This document shows, piece after piece, positions 1 through 8,009 of a DNA stretch of 34,692 nucleotides (the stretch's first letter is position 1; every line of letters begins with the position of its first letter). Position numbers and translations under genes: made by a program. This stretch comes from an uncultured Anaeroplasma sp. (GTDB taxonomy: Bacteria; Bacillota_I; Bacilli_A; Acholeplasmatales; Anaeroplasmataceae): NCBI GenBank assembly GCA_945919465.1, contig CAMEJG010000022.1, positions 1 to 34,692 of the forward strand. The letters are read 5' to 3'. Below the pieces are notes generated by a model that had not been told where the DNA came from, did no database searches, and saw only the letters and a program-made list of their open reading frames with translations.

Positions 1-130
1 CAATTTCATAATTTAGTTCATCTTTAATATAAATTAAAAATAATTTAATAGTGTCACGATAAGAATAAATTGTATTTTTTGAAAAATTTCTTTGAAAAGG
101 TAAGTAATCACCTAAGAAATTATGATAACA
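1..130 (-). pseudogene. Tyrosine recombinase N-terminus, no start codon, cut by window edge
   Basis: On the minus strand this stretch reads as the start of a phage-integrase-type SAM-like domain: FLGDYLPFQRNFSKNT followed by IYSYRDTIKLFLIYIK. The pattern YLP-x-QR-x(3)-S-x-NT-x(3)-YRDT-x-K is typical of core-binding domains of transposon-type tyrosine recombinases. The catalytic R...HxxR...Y part would lie beyond base 1. No ATG, GTG or TTG occurs between the in-frame TAA at 131-133 and the domain, so as it stands the gene cannot start normally. It is in the same frame as the HTH gene directly upstream and separated from it only by that stop codon. I read it as a truncated mobile-element gene joined to another element, though readthrough cannot be excluded. 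Confidence 0.6.
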
Positions 131-367
131 TTAATTAAAGGAAATTTCAATACTTTCTTTTGTAACATTAATAAAATCATTATTGTTAATTACTGATGGT
201 GTTTCCGCTAGGAAGGAAGAATTGTATTTTTCAACCCACTGTGAAATTGTAGTTCTAGGAATATTATGTGTTCTGGCATATTTAGTTAGCGGTAATCCAC
301 TTGAGAAGTAATCTTGTACAATACCATATTTTTCTTCTGGCGTCCTTTGAGTATATTGTCTTGGCAT
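131..367 (-). CDS. Transposase-associated HTH protein, probably truncated
   Basis: A 78-residue protein with a strong ribosome-binding site (AAGGAGG about 7 bases before the ATG). Residues 8-50 form a helix-turn-helix of the kind found in IS3/IS66 accessory proteins: RTPEEKYGIVQDYF, then LTKYARTHNIPRTTISQWV. The tail (FINVTKESIEISFN) resembles the end segment of IS66-type TnpA, where a short beta segment of the form F-x-V...IEI-x-hydrophobic-NG follows the HTH. Here it stops at ISFN, earlier than I would expect. It lies directly downstream of the polysaccharide cluster and is followed in the same frame by a start-less tyrosine recombinase, so this looks like a degraded or composite insertion. 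No transposase catalytic domain is visible. Confidence 0.6.
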   Translation of the reverse strand: MPRQYTQRTPEEKYGIVQDYFSSGLPLTKYARTHNIPRTTISQWVEKYNSSFLAETPSVINNNDFINVTKESIEISFN

Positions 368-496
368 AGCTTAACCTCCTTAATATACTTAAATGATTCC
401 AAAATTATTATAAAATGGTAGGGTGGTTAAAATTTGTGGTCACATACTATTTCTCTACTTTGGAGATAGCATATCAGTAATTTGAAGTTTTTATTA
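368..496 (-). other. Junction between mobile-element debris and the polysaccharide cluster
   Basis: This 129-base gap holds the AAGGAGG ribosome-binding site of the HTH gene at its left end. A TATAAT-like hexamer lies near 407-412 (minus strand). There is an imperfect hairpin, CTATCTC facing GAG-AA-ATAG, around 450-470. I see no T-rich tail that would make it a convincing terminator for the polysaccharide operon. No clear terminal inverted repeat or target duplication could be delimited, because the other end of the element lies outside the window. Confidence 0.35.
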
Positions 497-1519
497 TTAT
501 CTTTTTTTATAATTTTCATTCATAAATCTCATATACTCACCAGATAGAATATTATTAATCCATTCTTGGTTTTCTAAGTTCCACTTGATTGTTGGTCCAA
601 TTCCTGTTTCAAATGTATATTTAGGCCTCCAACCTAGTTCATTCATTAACTTTGTTGGGTCCATTGCGTATCTTAAGTCATGTCCTGCTCTATCTTTAAC
701 ATAAGTAATTAAAGATTCAGGTTTACCTAATTCTTTAAGTATTGTTTTAACTACTTCTAAGTTAGTTCTTTCGTTATGACCACCCACATTATATACTTCA
801 CCATCTCTACCTTTTCTTACTATTAAGTCAATAGCGGTACAATGGTCATATACATGTAACCAATCACGCACGTTTGCTCCATTACCATAGACTGGAAGTG
901 ATTCATCAGCTAATGCTTTTTTGATAATTAAAGGTATAAGCTTTTCAGGGAAATGATATGGTCCATAGTTATTTGAGCATCTTGAAATTGTACAAGGTAA
1001 TCCAAATGTTCTATGATATGCCATTACTAATAAATCGGCTGATGCTTTAGATGCAGAATATGGAGATGATGTATGAATTGGAGTATCCTCAGTAAAGAAT
1101 AAATCTGGTCTATCTAAAGGTAAATCTCCATATACCTCATCTGTTGATACCTGATGATATCTCTTAATTCCATATTTACGACATGCATCCATTAATGTTT
1201 GAGTACCTATAATATTAGTTTCTAAGAAAATACCTGGATTTTCAATTGATCTATCTACATGTGATTCTGCAGCAAAGTTTACTACATAATCAAACTTTTC
1301 TTCTTCAAATAATTTAAACACTGCATCTCTATTACAAATATTTTCATGAACGAACTTGAAGTTAGATTTTTTCATAATAGGTTCTAGTGTTTCTAGATTT
1401 CCTGCATAGGTTAATGCATCTATGCAAACAAAATTATCCTCCGGATATGTATTTACCATATAATGGCAGAAATTACCACCGATAAATCCTGCTCCACCTG
1501 TTATTAAAAACTTAGACAT
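497..1519 (-). CDS. rfbB: dTDP-glucose 4,6-dehydratase
   Basis: This extended short-chain dehydrogenase converts dTDP-glucose to dTDP-4-keto-6-deoxyglucose, the branch point for both dTDP-rhamnose and the 4-amino sugar predicted here. The 340-residue product matches the usual family length. GGAGFIGG at residues 8-15 binds NAD, the catalytic Thr-Asp-Glu is at 126-128 in STDEVYG, and Tyr154-xxx-Lys158 lies in SSPYSASK. I chose the ATG at 1519 because GGAG sits 10 bases before it. An in-frame TTG three codons upstream lies almost on top of that ribosome-binding site. It is the last gene of the polysaccharide operon and is separated from rfbA, rfbC and rfbD by seven or more kilobases in some cases, an unusual split of the rhamnose genes. 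Confidence 0.97.
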   Translation of the reverse strand: MSKFLITGGAGFIGGNFCHYMVNTYPEDNFVCIDALTYAGNLETLEPIMKKSNFKFVHENICNRDAVFKLFEEEKFDYVVNFAAESHVDRSIENPGIFLETNIIGTQTLMDACRKYGIKRYHQVSTDEVYGDLPLDRPDLFFTEDTPIHTSSPYSASKASADLLVMAYHRTFGLPCTISRCSNNYGPYHFPEKLIPLIIKKALADESLPVYGNGANVRDWLHVYDHCTAIDLIVRKGRDGEVYNVGGHNERTNLEVVKTILKELGKPESLITYVKDRAGHDLRYAMDPTKLMNELGWRPKYTFETGIGPTIKWNLENQEWINNILSGEYMRFMNENYKKR

Positions 1520-1535
1520 ATTATTCAATCTCCTT

Positions 1536-2912
1536 TTAAATTAAATCTTTACTCATATAAAATGATGTATTTGTAGCTTCACCAATTATTCTATAACCAA
1601 GCTTCTCGTAAAATCGTTGAGCAACTATGTTTTCTTTTCTAACTTCTAATTTAATTTTTTTCATTCCGCAGTTTCTAGAATAATCTTCAGCTTTTTTCAT
1701 TAATGAGTATCCTATTTTTTTACCTCTATATTCTTTATTAACAGATAAAATGGATATATACGCGGTATATTCAATATAATCATTAAAGTATCCGCCAATA
1801 ATTGATATTGGAGTGCCAAAATTATAATGTGCCCATATTTTACCATATTTAAATAATTTGTTTGAATAATCAATCAAATTTATATTTCTTTCACACAATG
1901 AAGGGACTAAATTTTGTTCCAACTTTGAAATCACTGCGGTTAGCAAATCATAATCATTAATCTCTACTAATTTAAGGGAATTAATGTAATCAAAAAATAA
2001 AGGGGTACCTCCAGTATGAATAAAAAGTATTTTTTTCCCTTTAATATTGTTTTTGTTTAGATACTTAAGCATTCCATAAAATGCTTTTCCTGTATAAGTA
2101 GGATCTAATGGAATACCATTTTTTGTTAATTGTTTTAATATTATATTTTCAATTTCAAAATTATAGTTTCCATAGCCATCACACAAATTTGAGTCGTCTA
2201 CATATATATATTCTTGATTAAACTCTTCTAATTTTTCAATTTTATCATTATAAGATTGAATCATGTTTTTTATCACGTTAATTTCTGTAATAGTATCACG
2301 TGCAATTGAGATACCAATTATTTTTTCATTACCTTTATTTGCTATTTTTCCTACAATCAGGCCACTTTGTGTCATGCCAGTCCCAGTCGCCAAGAATATA
2401 TAATCATATTTATCTTTTATTTCTTCATATACTTTTTTATATGCTTTAACAGGAATATGCTCGTTTCCTTTTCCTGAGGAATCACCATATATATAATAAG
2501 GCTTTAATCCCTTATTTTTTAAGTATTGCAGAACCTCTTCAACTGTAGCTTTTACATTTTGTTTTTCACAAAAAATAAAATTAGCTTCACAAGATTTTAC
2601 AATTTTACTATTAAATGTATCAATCCTAGTGCCATCTTCTTCTGCAGGAGAAATTATGTAACAGGGTATTAAATATTTATTACAAATATTGGCCAATGCT
2701 CTACTTAAATTTGAACGAGCGTTACCATACCCAACAATACAATTTTTATTTTGAGAAAACATATCATCTATAAATTCTAAAGCAATTCGTACCTTATTTC
2801 CACCAAAAGAAAAAGGCAATAAATCATCTCTTTTAATAAATAGTTCATTATTTTCACAATTTATTTGAATGATAGGTGTAAACAAGTTATCCATCGAAAA
2901 TAATTTTTCCAT
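1536..2912 (-). CDS. PLP-dependent D-cysteine desulfhydrase-like enzyme fused to GNAT acetyltransferase
   Basis: A two-domain protein of 458 residues. Residues 1 to about 310 form a fold-type-II PLP enzyme of the D-cysteine desulfhydrase/ACC deaminase group: IKRDDLLPFSFGGNK gives the PLP lysine (Lys40), ATGTGMTQSGL is the phosphate-binding loop, and FIHTGGTPLFF is the family's C-terminal motif. From about residue 315 a GNAT domain follows, with the acetyl-CoA loop RGKKIG and the usual end VAQRFYEKLGYRIIGE. The start is the ATG at 2912, preceded by GGGAGGAT at good spacing; an ATG eight codons upstream has no such site. It lies between an ATP-grasp ligase and rfbB. The substrate is unknown. 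I infer that it forms or selects an amino acid and N-acetylates either that amino acid or the amino sugar. Confidence 0.85.
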   Translation of the reverse strand: MEKLFSMDNLFTPIIQINCENNELFIKRDDLLPFSFGGNKVRIALEFIDDMFSQNKNCIVGYGNARSNLSRALANICNKYLIPCYIISPAEEDGTRIDTFNSKIVKSCEANFIFCEKQNVKATVEEVLQYLKNKGLKPYYIYGDSSGKGNEHIPVKAYKKVYEEIKDKYDYIFLATGTGMTQSGLIVGKIANKGNEKIIGISIARDTITEINVIKNMIQSYNDKIEKLEEFNQEYIYVDDSNLCDGYGNYNFEIENIILKQLTKNGIPLDPTYTGKAFYGMLKYLNKNNIKGKKILFIHTGGTPLFFDYINSLKLVEINDYDLLTAVISKLEQNLVPSLCERNINLIDYSNKLFKYGKIWAHYNFGTPISIIGGYFNDYIEYTAYISILSVNKEYRGKKIGYSLMKKAEDYSRNCGMKKIKLEVRKENIVAQRFYEKLGYRIIGEATNTSFYMSKDLI

Positions 2913-2941
2913 TATATCCTCCCGATATATATTCAATAGGC

Positions 2942-3946
2942 TTATATTTTAGTAATCTCAATTTCTTTAAATGCAATGACTCCTGTCTCGCAAGTCAACA
3001 TATCTTTGCTAACATTTTCGCCTTTTACCCAATTAATAATTGCCTTTGGTAAATTGCAACCTGCAATATGAGAAAATGGATATCCACCGCCAAACCTTGC
3101 ATTAATTTCTAAAATGTAAGGTTCCTCATCAACTAAAAATATATCACAATCCATATTGCCAATATGCTTTGTAATTCTTCCCAACCTAAATAAGACATTA
3201 CTAATATTTGGTTCATCAACAATTTCTGCAATATCAGTTTCTCCAGAACGCATTGCAATTTTTTTCCTAACATTAACATTCATAACTTGACTATCAAGAT
3301 TGTTAATAATATCAGCACCATATTCTTGACCTATTAAATACTCTTGATAAATAATCTTTTCAAGTGTCACAGCTGACTCATATTTCAAATAAGAATTCTC
3401 AATTTCTTTTGTTATCTTTTTAGTCAAATAATAAAGATCATTTTCATCGTACGCAATTGCCACTGATAGTGAACCACAACCAAACCTCGGTTTAACAACT
3501 ATAGGATATTTTAAAAATCCATTTTTTATATCAGCAATTACATCATAAACTTTTAAATAAGAGATAGGAACTTTGAATCCATTTTCTTTCAAAAATATAT
3601 AAGTTTTCCACTTATCATTACATATTTCAATTATTTTAGGATCACTAACAATAACTTTAGTACCTATTTCCTCAAATTGTTTTTTATGTTTAGCAAGTAT
3701 TAACAAATCAATATCAAAAAGAGAGATTAAGATACCTATATTATTCTCTTTACAATAATTTAATAAAAATGGAATATAATTCTCATCGTAAATCAATGGA
3801 GAAATAACTTTTTTATCTGCGTATTTAAAAGCAATAGATTTATTATCAGAATTACAGACATGAACTAATCCTTCTTCTTTAACCAATTCTTTGAAATATT
3901 TTACCATATAAGCACGTCTTCCTACTGAAGTTAATAATATATTCAT
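2942..3946 (-). CDS. ATP-grasp ligase (carbamoyl-phosphate-synthase-like) of the polysaccharide cluster
   Basis: A 334-residue ATP-grasp protein. The N-terminal Rossmann-like pre-ATP-grasp domain begins MNILLTSVGRRAYMVKYF. The ATP-grasp fold follows from about residue 110, with the lysine/glycine loop KYPIVVKPRFGCGS and the Mg-binding segment YILEINARFGGGYP (Glu-x-Asn-x-Arg). The family joins a carboxylate to an amine or thiol through an acyl-phosphate. Relatives of this type are common in capsule and O-antigen clusters and are often mislabelled as carbamoyl phosphate synthase. It has its own strong ribosome-binding site (AGGGGGG) 34 bases after the aminotransferase gene. Inference: it attaches an amino acid, perhaps made or acetylated by the neighbouring PLP-GNAT enzyme, to the 4-amino sugar made by the VioA-like enzyme. 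Confidence 0.85.
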   Translation of the reverse strand: MNILLTSVGRRAYMVKYFKELVKEEGLVHVCNSDNKSIAFKYADKKVISPLIYDENYIPFLLNYCKENNIGILISLFDIDLLILAKHKKQFEEIGTKVIVSDPKIIEICNDKWKTYIFLKENGFKVPISYLKVYDVIADIKNGFLKYPIVVKPRFGCGSLSVAIAYDENDLYYLTKKITKEIENSYLKYESAVTLEKIIYQEYLIGQEYGADIINNLDSQVMNVNVRKKIAMRSGETDIAEIVDEPNISNVLFRLGRITKHIGNMDCDIFLVDEEPYILEINARFGGGYPFSHIAGCNLPKAIINWVKGENVSKDMLTCETGVIAFKEIEITKI

Positions 3947-3980
3947 AAAGCCCCCCTAATTAATTGAATACAAATATTTT

Positions 3981-5078
3981 TTATTTTAATATGATTTTAC
4001 AAATCCTATTGACATCATCAAAGGTTAAATCAGAATATAAAGGTAATGTCAAAATTCTATCAGCAATATATTTAGCTATAGGAGTTTTTTCACCACCACT
4101 TGTTCTAAAATCCTTATAGCAATCCATATTATTTACAAGAGGATAAAAATATTTTCTAGCAGTTATGCCTTCCGCCTTTAACTCATCAAAAATTTCATCT
4201 CTAGTCTTTTTGAAATTGTCAAACAAAACAGGTAAATAAGCGTAATTGGGTTTAACATTGTCTTGAACAGGACAAAATTTAATACCATCTATATTTTTCA
4301 AATTCTCTTTATAAAGTTCTACAATTCTTCCTCTTTTTTCAATTTCTTTTTCTAAATGTCTTAAATTACAAATTCCCATTGCAGCTTGGAACTCATTCAT
4401 TTTAGCGTTTCCACCAATATACATGGTTGATTCAGGGCCATGAATACCAAAATTTTTTAAGTCATTCAAAATACTAACATAGTCGTCTTTTCTAAAACAA
4501 ACTGCACCACCTTCAATTGTGTTAAAAACTTTTGTCGCATGAAAACTAAACATTGAAAAATCTCCAAAACAAGCAGTTGAGATGTTTTTATATTCCACGT
4601 TAAATGCATGAGCAGAATCATAAACAACTTTTAAATTATATTTTTTCGCAATTGCATCAATTGTTTCAACATCACATATATTACCATAAACATGAACAGG
4701 ACAAATTGCAACTGTTTTATCTGTGATTAAATCTTCGATCTTATTAACATCAATACAATATGTATTAGGATTAATATCACAAAAAACAGGAACTAACCCT
4801 TTTCGAACAAATGCATGAATAGTCGAACAAAAAGTAAATGGAGTCGTAATAACTTCACTTCCACTTGGAAAATTTAAGCATTCCCAAATTGCCTCTAGTG
4901 CTAAATGACCATTAGTATACAACGAAACATGAGGTATTCCTAATATTCTTTCCAGTTTCTCTTGAAACTCCTTATGCTTAATTCCCATATTAGTCAACCA
5001 ATGACTATCCCATAAATCCCTAATCTCCTCACAATACTCTTCAAATTCCGGCATTGAAGATCTAGTTACATTAATCAT
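3981..5078 (-). CDS. DegT/DnrJ/EryC1 aminotransferase, VioA-like dTDP-4-amino-4,6-dideoxyglucose synthase
   Basis: A 365-residue PLP sugar aminotransferase. SFHATKVFNTIEGG carries the Schiff-base lysine (SFHATK), VVYDSAHAFN holds the PLP-binding Asp, and the N-terminus MINVTRSSMPEFEEY resembles VioA, which transfers an amino group from glutamate to C4 of dTDP-4-keto-6-deoxyglucose (the product of RfbB) to give dTDP-viosamine. A 3-amino or WecE-like stereochemistry cannot be excluded from sequence alone. The start is the ATG at 5078, because GGAGGAGAAAGA sits just before it; the open frame extends 12 codons further without a better site. Its first 8 bases overlap the end of wzx, implying coupled translation. 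Confidence 0.88.
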   Translation of the reverse strand: MINVTRSSMPEFEEYCEEIRDLWDSHWLTNMGIKHKEFQEKLERILGIPHVSLYTNGHLALEAIWECLNFPSGSEVITTPFTFCSTIHAFVRKGLVPVFCDINPNTYCIDVNKIEDLITDKTVAICPVHVYGNICDVETIDAIAKKYNLKVVYDSAHAFNVEYKNISTACFGDFSMFSFHATKVFNTIEGGAVCFRKDDYVSILNDLKNFGIHGPESTMYIGGNAKMNEFQAAMGICNLRHLEKEIEKRGRIVELYKENLKNIDGIKFCPVQDNVKPNYAYLPVLFDNFKKTRDEIFDELKAEGITARKYFYPLVNNMDCYKDFRTSGGEKTPIAKYIADRILTLPLYSDLTFDDVNRICKIILK

Positions 5079-6531
5079 TCTTTCTCCTCCTAAATAACTT
5101 CTTAATATAATCATAAATGAAAATAAATGATTTGTTTTTCAATAATAAACTAATAAATAGATATGAACTACATCCAATAGTTATTTCAACTATTAGTTTA
5201 AAAATATTATCAATTTTTATAAATGAAATAGCAAAAACGCAAACAGCCATAAATAATACTGAAATAAAATTTGGCATCAAATCCATAATTTGTTCATAAA
5301 TGCTATAATTAATAAATTTTTTATTAGGAAATGCATTTATAAAATAGCAAATTATACTAACAATTAGCATTGATACTGCAATCCAATATACCCCAAACCA
5401 CATTGATATAAGTATACTAGAAAAACCAATAGCCTTTTTAATAATTTCTAATTTCAAAAAAATATCACTTCTACCTAATGCTTGAAATGCAGTTAAATTA
5501 GCTGCTTGCATTGGCATCAAAGCATATATGAAACACATAATTTGTAAATATGGCACCATTGGAAGCCATTTTTCAGTAAGTACAACTAATACAAATTCTT
5601 TAGCTACAAGAGCTAAACCAATCATACATGGCATTATAATATATGAACTTATTTGAATAGCCTTTCTCGTAGCATTCTTAACTTTTTCTAGATCATATTG
5701 CACTTTTGCCATTGCAGAAAGCATAACACTTGTTATTGATGAATTTAAATTATTAACTAATATACTCGGATATTTTTTTCCTTGATCAAAAAAACCTAAT
5801 TCTGATGATGAATACTTGGCACCAATAATCAGGCTTCTTATTTCATTGTAAGTTGTATCAATTAGTGAAGCTATCAATATCTTCCAACCAAAACCAAGTA
5901 ATTTTTTTAATTTTTGCCAAGAAAACAATAATTTAGGACGCCAATCTATCACAATAAATAATATTATCGTATCTATTGTAACATTTGATAAATATTGTAC
6001 AACCAATGCCCAAATACCATATTTTTTATATGCTAAATATATACCTAATGCACCAGATATTACAGTTCCAACTAAAGTAGCAACAAAAAATTTTCTAAAC
6101 TGCATCTTTTTTTGTATATATGCTTGTTGAACTGAATTAATTGCAGCTATTGGCAATCTTAATCCCATAATTCTTAATACAGGAGTCAGTACAGGATTAC
6201 TATATAATTTAGATATTAGTGGTGCAACAAAAAATAATATTGCATATAAAAAAATTGAAATAATTATGCTAGCATAAAATACTGATGAAAAATCTTTGTC
6301 ATCGGAGTCAATTTTTTGAACTAGTGCAGTTCCAAATCCACTAGATACAAATACATTACAAATAGTAATAAAAATAGTAACTAATGCAACGATTCCATAG
6401 TCTTCAGGCAATAATATTCTGGCTAATACAATACCAACTATTGTAGTAACTAACTGAGCAGAAATTCGTTCTAAAAATTTCCAAACTACTCCAGACATTG
6501 TTTTATTGGTTAACTCGGAATTTTTTTCCAT
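5071..6531 (-). CDS. wzx: Wzx-type lipid-linked repeat-unit flippase (WzxC/PST family)
   Basis: A 486-residue integral membrane protein with about 12-14 hydrophobic helices and a short charged C-terminus (KKLFRRRKND). The N-terminus MSGVVWKFLERISAQL followed by GIVLARILLPEDYGIVAL is characteristic of the polysaccharide transporter (PST) branch of the MOP flippase superfamily, as in WzxC, EpsK and TuaB relatives. It would move the undecaprenyl-linked oligosaccharide from the cytoplasmic to the outer face of the membrane, where Wzy joins it. It sits between rfbD and the amino-sugar genes, 12 bases after rfbD, and its stop overlaps the aminotransferase start. Its substrate cannot be read from sequence. 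Confidence 0.93.
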   Translation of the reverse strand: MEKNSELTNKTMSGVVWKFLERISAQLVTTIVGIVLARILLPEDYGIVALVTIFITICNVFVSSGFGTALVQKIDSDDKDFSSVFYASIIISIFLYAILFFVAPLISKLYSNPVLTPVLRIMGLRLPIAAINSVQQAYIQKKMQFRKFFVATLVGTVISGALGIYLAYKKYGIWALVVQYLSNVTIDTIILFIVIDWRPKLLFSWQKLKKLLGFGWKILIASLIDTTYNEIRSLIIGAKYSSSELGFFDQGKKYPSILVNNLNSSITSVMLSAMAKVQYDLEKVKNATRKAIQISSYIIMPCMIGLALVAKEFVLVVLTEKWLPMVPYLQIMCFIYALMPMQAANLTAFQALGRSDIFLKLEIIKKAIGFSSILISMWFGVYWIAVSMLIVSIICYFINAFPNKKFINYSIYEQIMDLMPNFISVLFMAVCVFAISFIKIDNIFKLIVEITIGCSSYLFISLLLKNKSFIFIYDYIKKLFRRRKND

Positions 6532-6543
6532 ATCTTTCCCTCA

Positions 6544-7419
6544 TTATGAAATATTAGACATATATCTTGACAAAGCATCTTTCCAATAAGGAAGTCTATG
6601 AAAACCTGCATCATCTAATGACTTTTTACTCAGTCTTGAGTTTAAGGGTCTTTTTGCCTGCTGAGGTACAATCTTTATATACTCTTCAGTGGTAACATCA
6701 TTAACTATTACATTCTTACCTGCCAACCTGAAGATTTCTCTTGCAAATTCAGCCCAAGAAATATAACCTTCATTAGTTGCATGATATGTACCATATTTTT
6801 CAGTTTCAATCATATCACATATTAATTGTGATAAATCATAAGTATATGTAACAGAGCCAATTTGATCACATACTATATTTAATTCAGTCTTTCCCATATT
6901 AGCCAGCTTTAGCATCGCCTTAACAAAGTTATTACCATTCTTTCCAAAGACCCAAGATGTTCTAACTATAAAATGCTTTTCCAGATTTTCTCTAACAAAT
7001 TCTTCGCCCTTTGCTTTAGTAATTCCATAAACAGATAAACCTTCCATTGGATCATTAATCTCAAATGGAGAATTTCCTGAACCATTAAATACATAATCAG
7101 TTGATATATATACCATCTTAGCATTAGCTTTCTTGCAAGCTTCTGCAATATATTTTGACGCTAATGCATTTATCTCATAAACCTTATCAGGGATCTCTTC
7201 TGCCTTATCTACAGCTGTCCACGCTGCATTATGCATTACAACATCAGGGTTATAATCACTAATATATTCTTTTACATCAGATTCTTTTGTTAAATCTAAA
7301 TCATCAATATCTATGCCCTTAACATTTATGTAACCACGCTTTGTTAACTCATGTACACAATCATAGCCTAGCTGACCTTTGAATCCAGTTACAAGAATCT
7401 TTGCATCTTTTGTTAGCAT
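6544..7419 (-). CDS. rfbD: dTDP-4-dehydrorhamnose reductase
   Basis: This enzyme catalyses the last step to dTDP-L-rhamnose, reduction of the 4-keto group with NAD(P)H. The 291-residue SDR protein has the nucleotide-binding TGFKGQLG at residues 11-18, the conserved NAAWTAVDKAE segment, Ser106-Thr107-Asp108 and the catalytic Tyr131-xxx-Lys135 in YGITK. Length and motifs are normal. It follows rfbC by 24 bases, with an AAGGAAGTG ribosome-binding site, and works with rfbA, rfbB and rfbC of the same operon. Confidence 0.97.
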   Translation of the reverse strand: MLTKDAKILVTGFKGQLGYDCVHELTKRGYINVKGIDIDDLDLTKESDVKEYISDYNPDVVMHNAAWTAVDKAEEIPDKVYEINALASKYIAEACKKANAKMVYISTDYVFNGSGNSPFEINDPMEGLSVYGITKAKGEEFVRENLEKHFIVRTSWVFGKNGNNFVKAMLKLANMGKTELNIVCDQIGSVTYTYDLSQLICDMIETEKYGTYHATNEGYISWAEFAREIFRLAGKNVIVNDVTTEEYIKIVPQQAKRPLNSRLSKKSLDDAGFHRLPYWKDALSRYMSNIS

Positions 7420-7443
7420 AAAAAATTCACTTCCTTATAAATA

Positions 7444-8007
7444 TTAAAATTTAATTTTTGAATCCTTAATTGATGGATGCACTTTATCTTTTTCAGACAA
7501 AATTATTTCACCATCAAATGGCCATTCAATACCAATCTCAGGATCATTCCACATAATTCCACCCTCATCTTCAGGATGATATAATTCATCACACTTATAT
7601 GCAATTGTTGCAGTCTCTGATAAAACAACAAAACCATGAGCAAAACCTCTTGGAACCATAAACATATTCCCTTTTTCAGCTGATAAAATAACACCAGCCC
7701 ATTTTCCATATGTAGATGAGGATTTTCTTAGATCAACACAAACATCAAACACCTTTCCCTCCAAGCATCTAACTAATTTAGCCTGAGGATAATTTATTTG
7801 AAAATGCAACCCCCTTAACACACCAGCTTTTGACTTAGACTGATTATCTTGTACGAATTTATAATCTAAACCAGCCTCTATAAAATCTGACTCCTTATAT
7901 GTTTCCATAAAATAGCCACGGTTATCTCCATATCTTTTTACTTCGATTTCATATACATCCTTAATAACCGTTTCAATGAAAATATAATTACCAATTACCC
8001 TATCCAT
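7444..8007 (-). CDS. rfbC: dTDP-4-dehydrorhamnose 3,5-epimerase
   Basis: A cupin-fold epimerase of 187 residues that converts dTDP-4-keto-6-deoxyglucose to its L-lyxo form. The family signature is GDNRGYFMETY near residue 27, the catalytic His68 lies in VLRGLHFQ, VPRGFAHGF is at 118-126, and the active-site tyrosine is in AYKCDELYHP near 137-143. The N-terminus carries about ten residues more than common homologues (IGNYIFIET). The ATG at 8007 is the only good start in the region, with AGGTAGG about 10 bases upstream inside the end of the preceding gene. Two bases separate the two genes, so translation is likely coupled. Confidence 0.96.
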   Translation of the reverse strand: MDRVIGNYIFIETVIKDVYEIEVKRYGDNRGYFMETYKESDFIEAGLDYKFVQDNQSKSKAGVLRGLHFQINYPQAKLVRCLEGKVFDVCVDLRKSSSTYGKWAGVILSAEKGNMFMVPRGFAHGFVVLSETATIAYKCDELYHPEDEGGIMWNDPEIGIEWPFDGEIILSEKDKVHPSIKDSKIKF

Positions 8008-8009
8008 GC

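Noticed and set aside
2942-3946. Carbamoyl-phosphate synthase large subunit
   Set aside because: The protein is one ATP-grasp unit of 334 residues, a third of CarB, with no MGS or oligomerisation domain, and lies in a glycan cluster.
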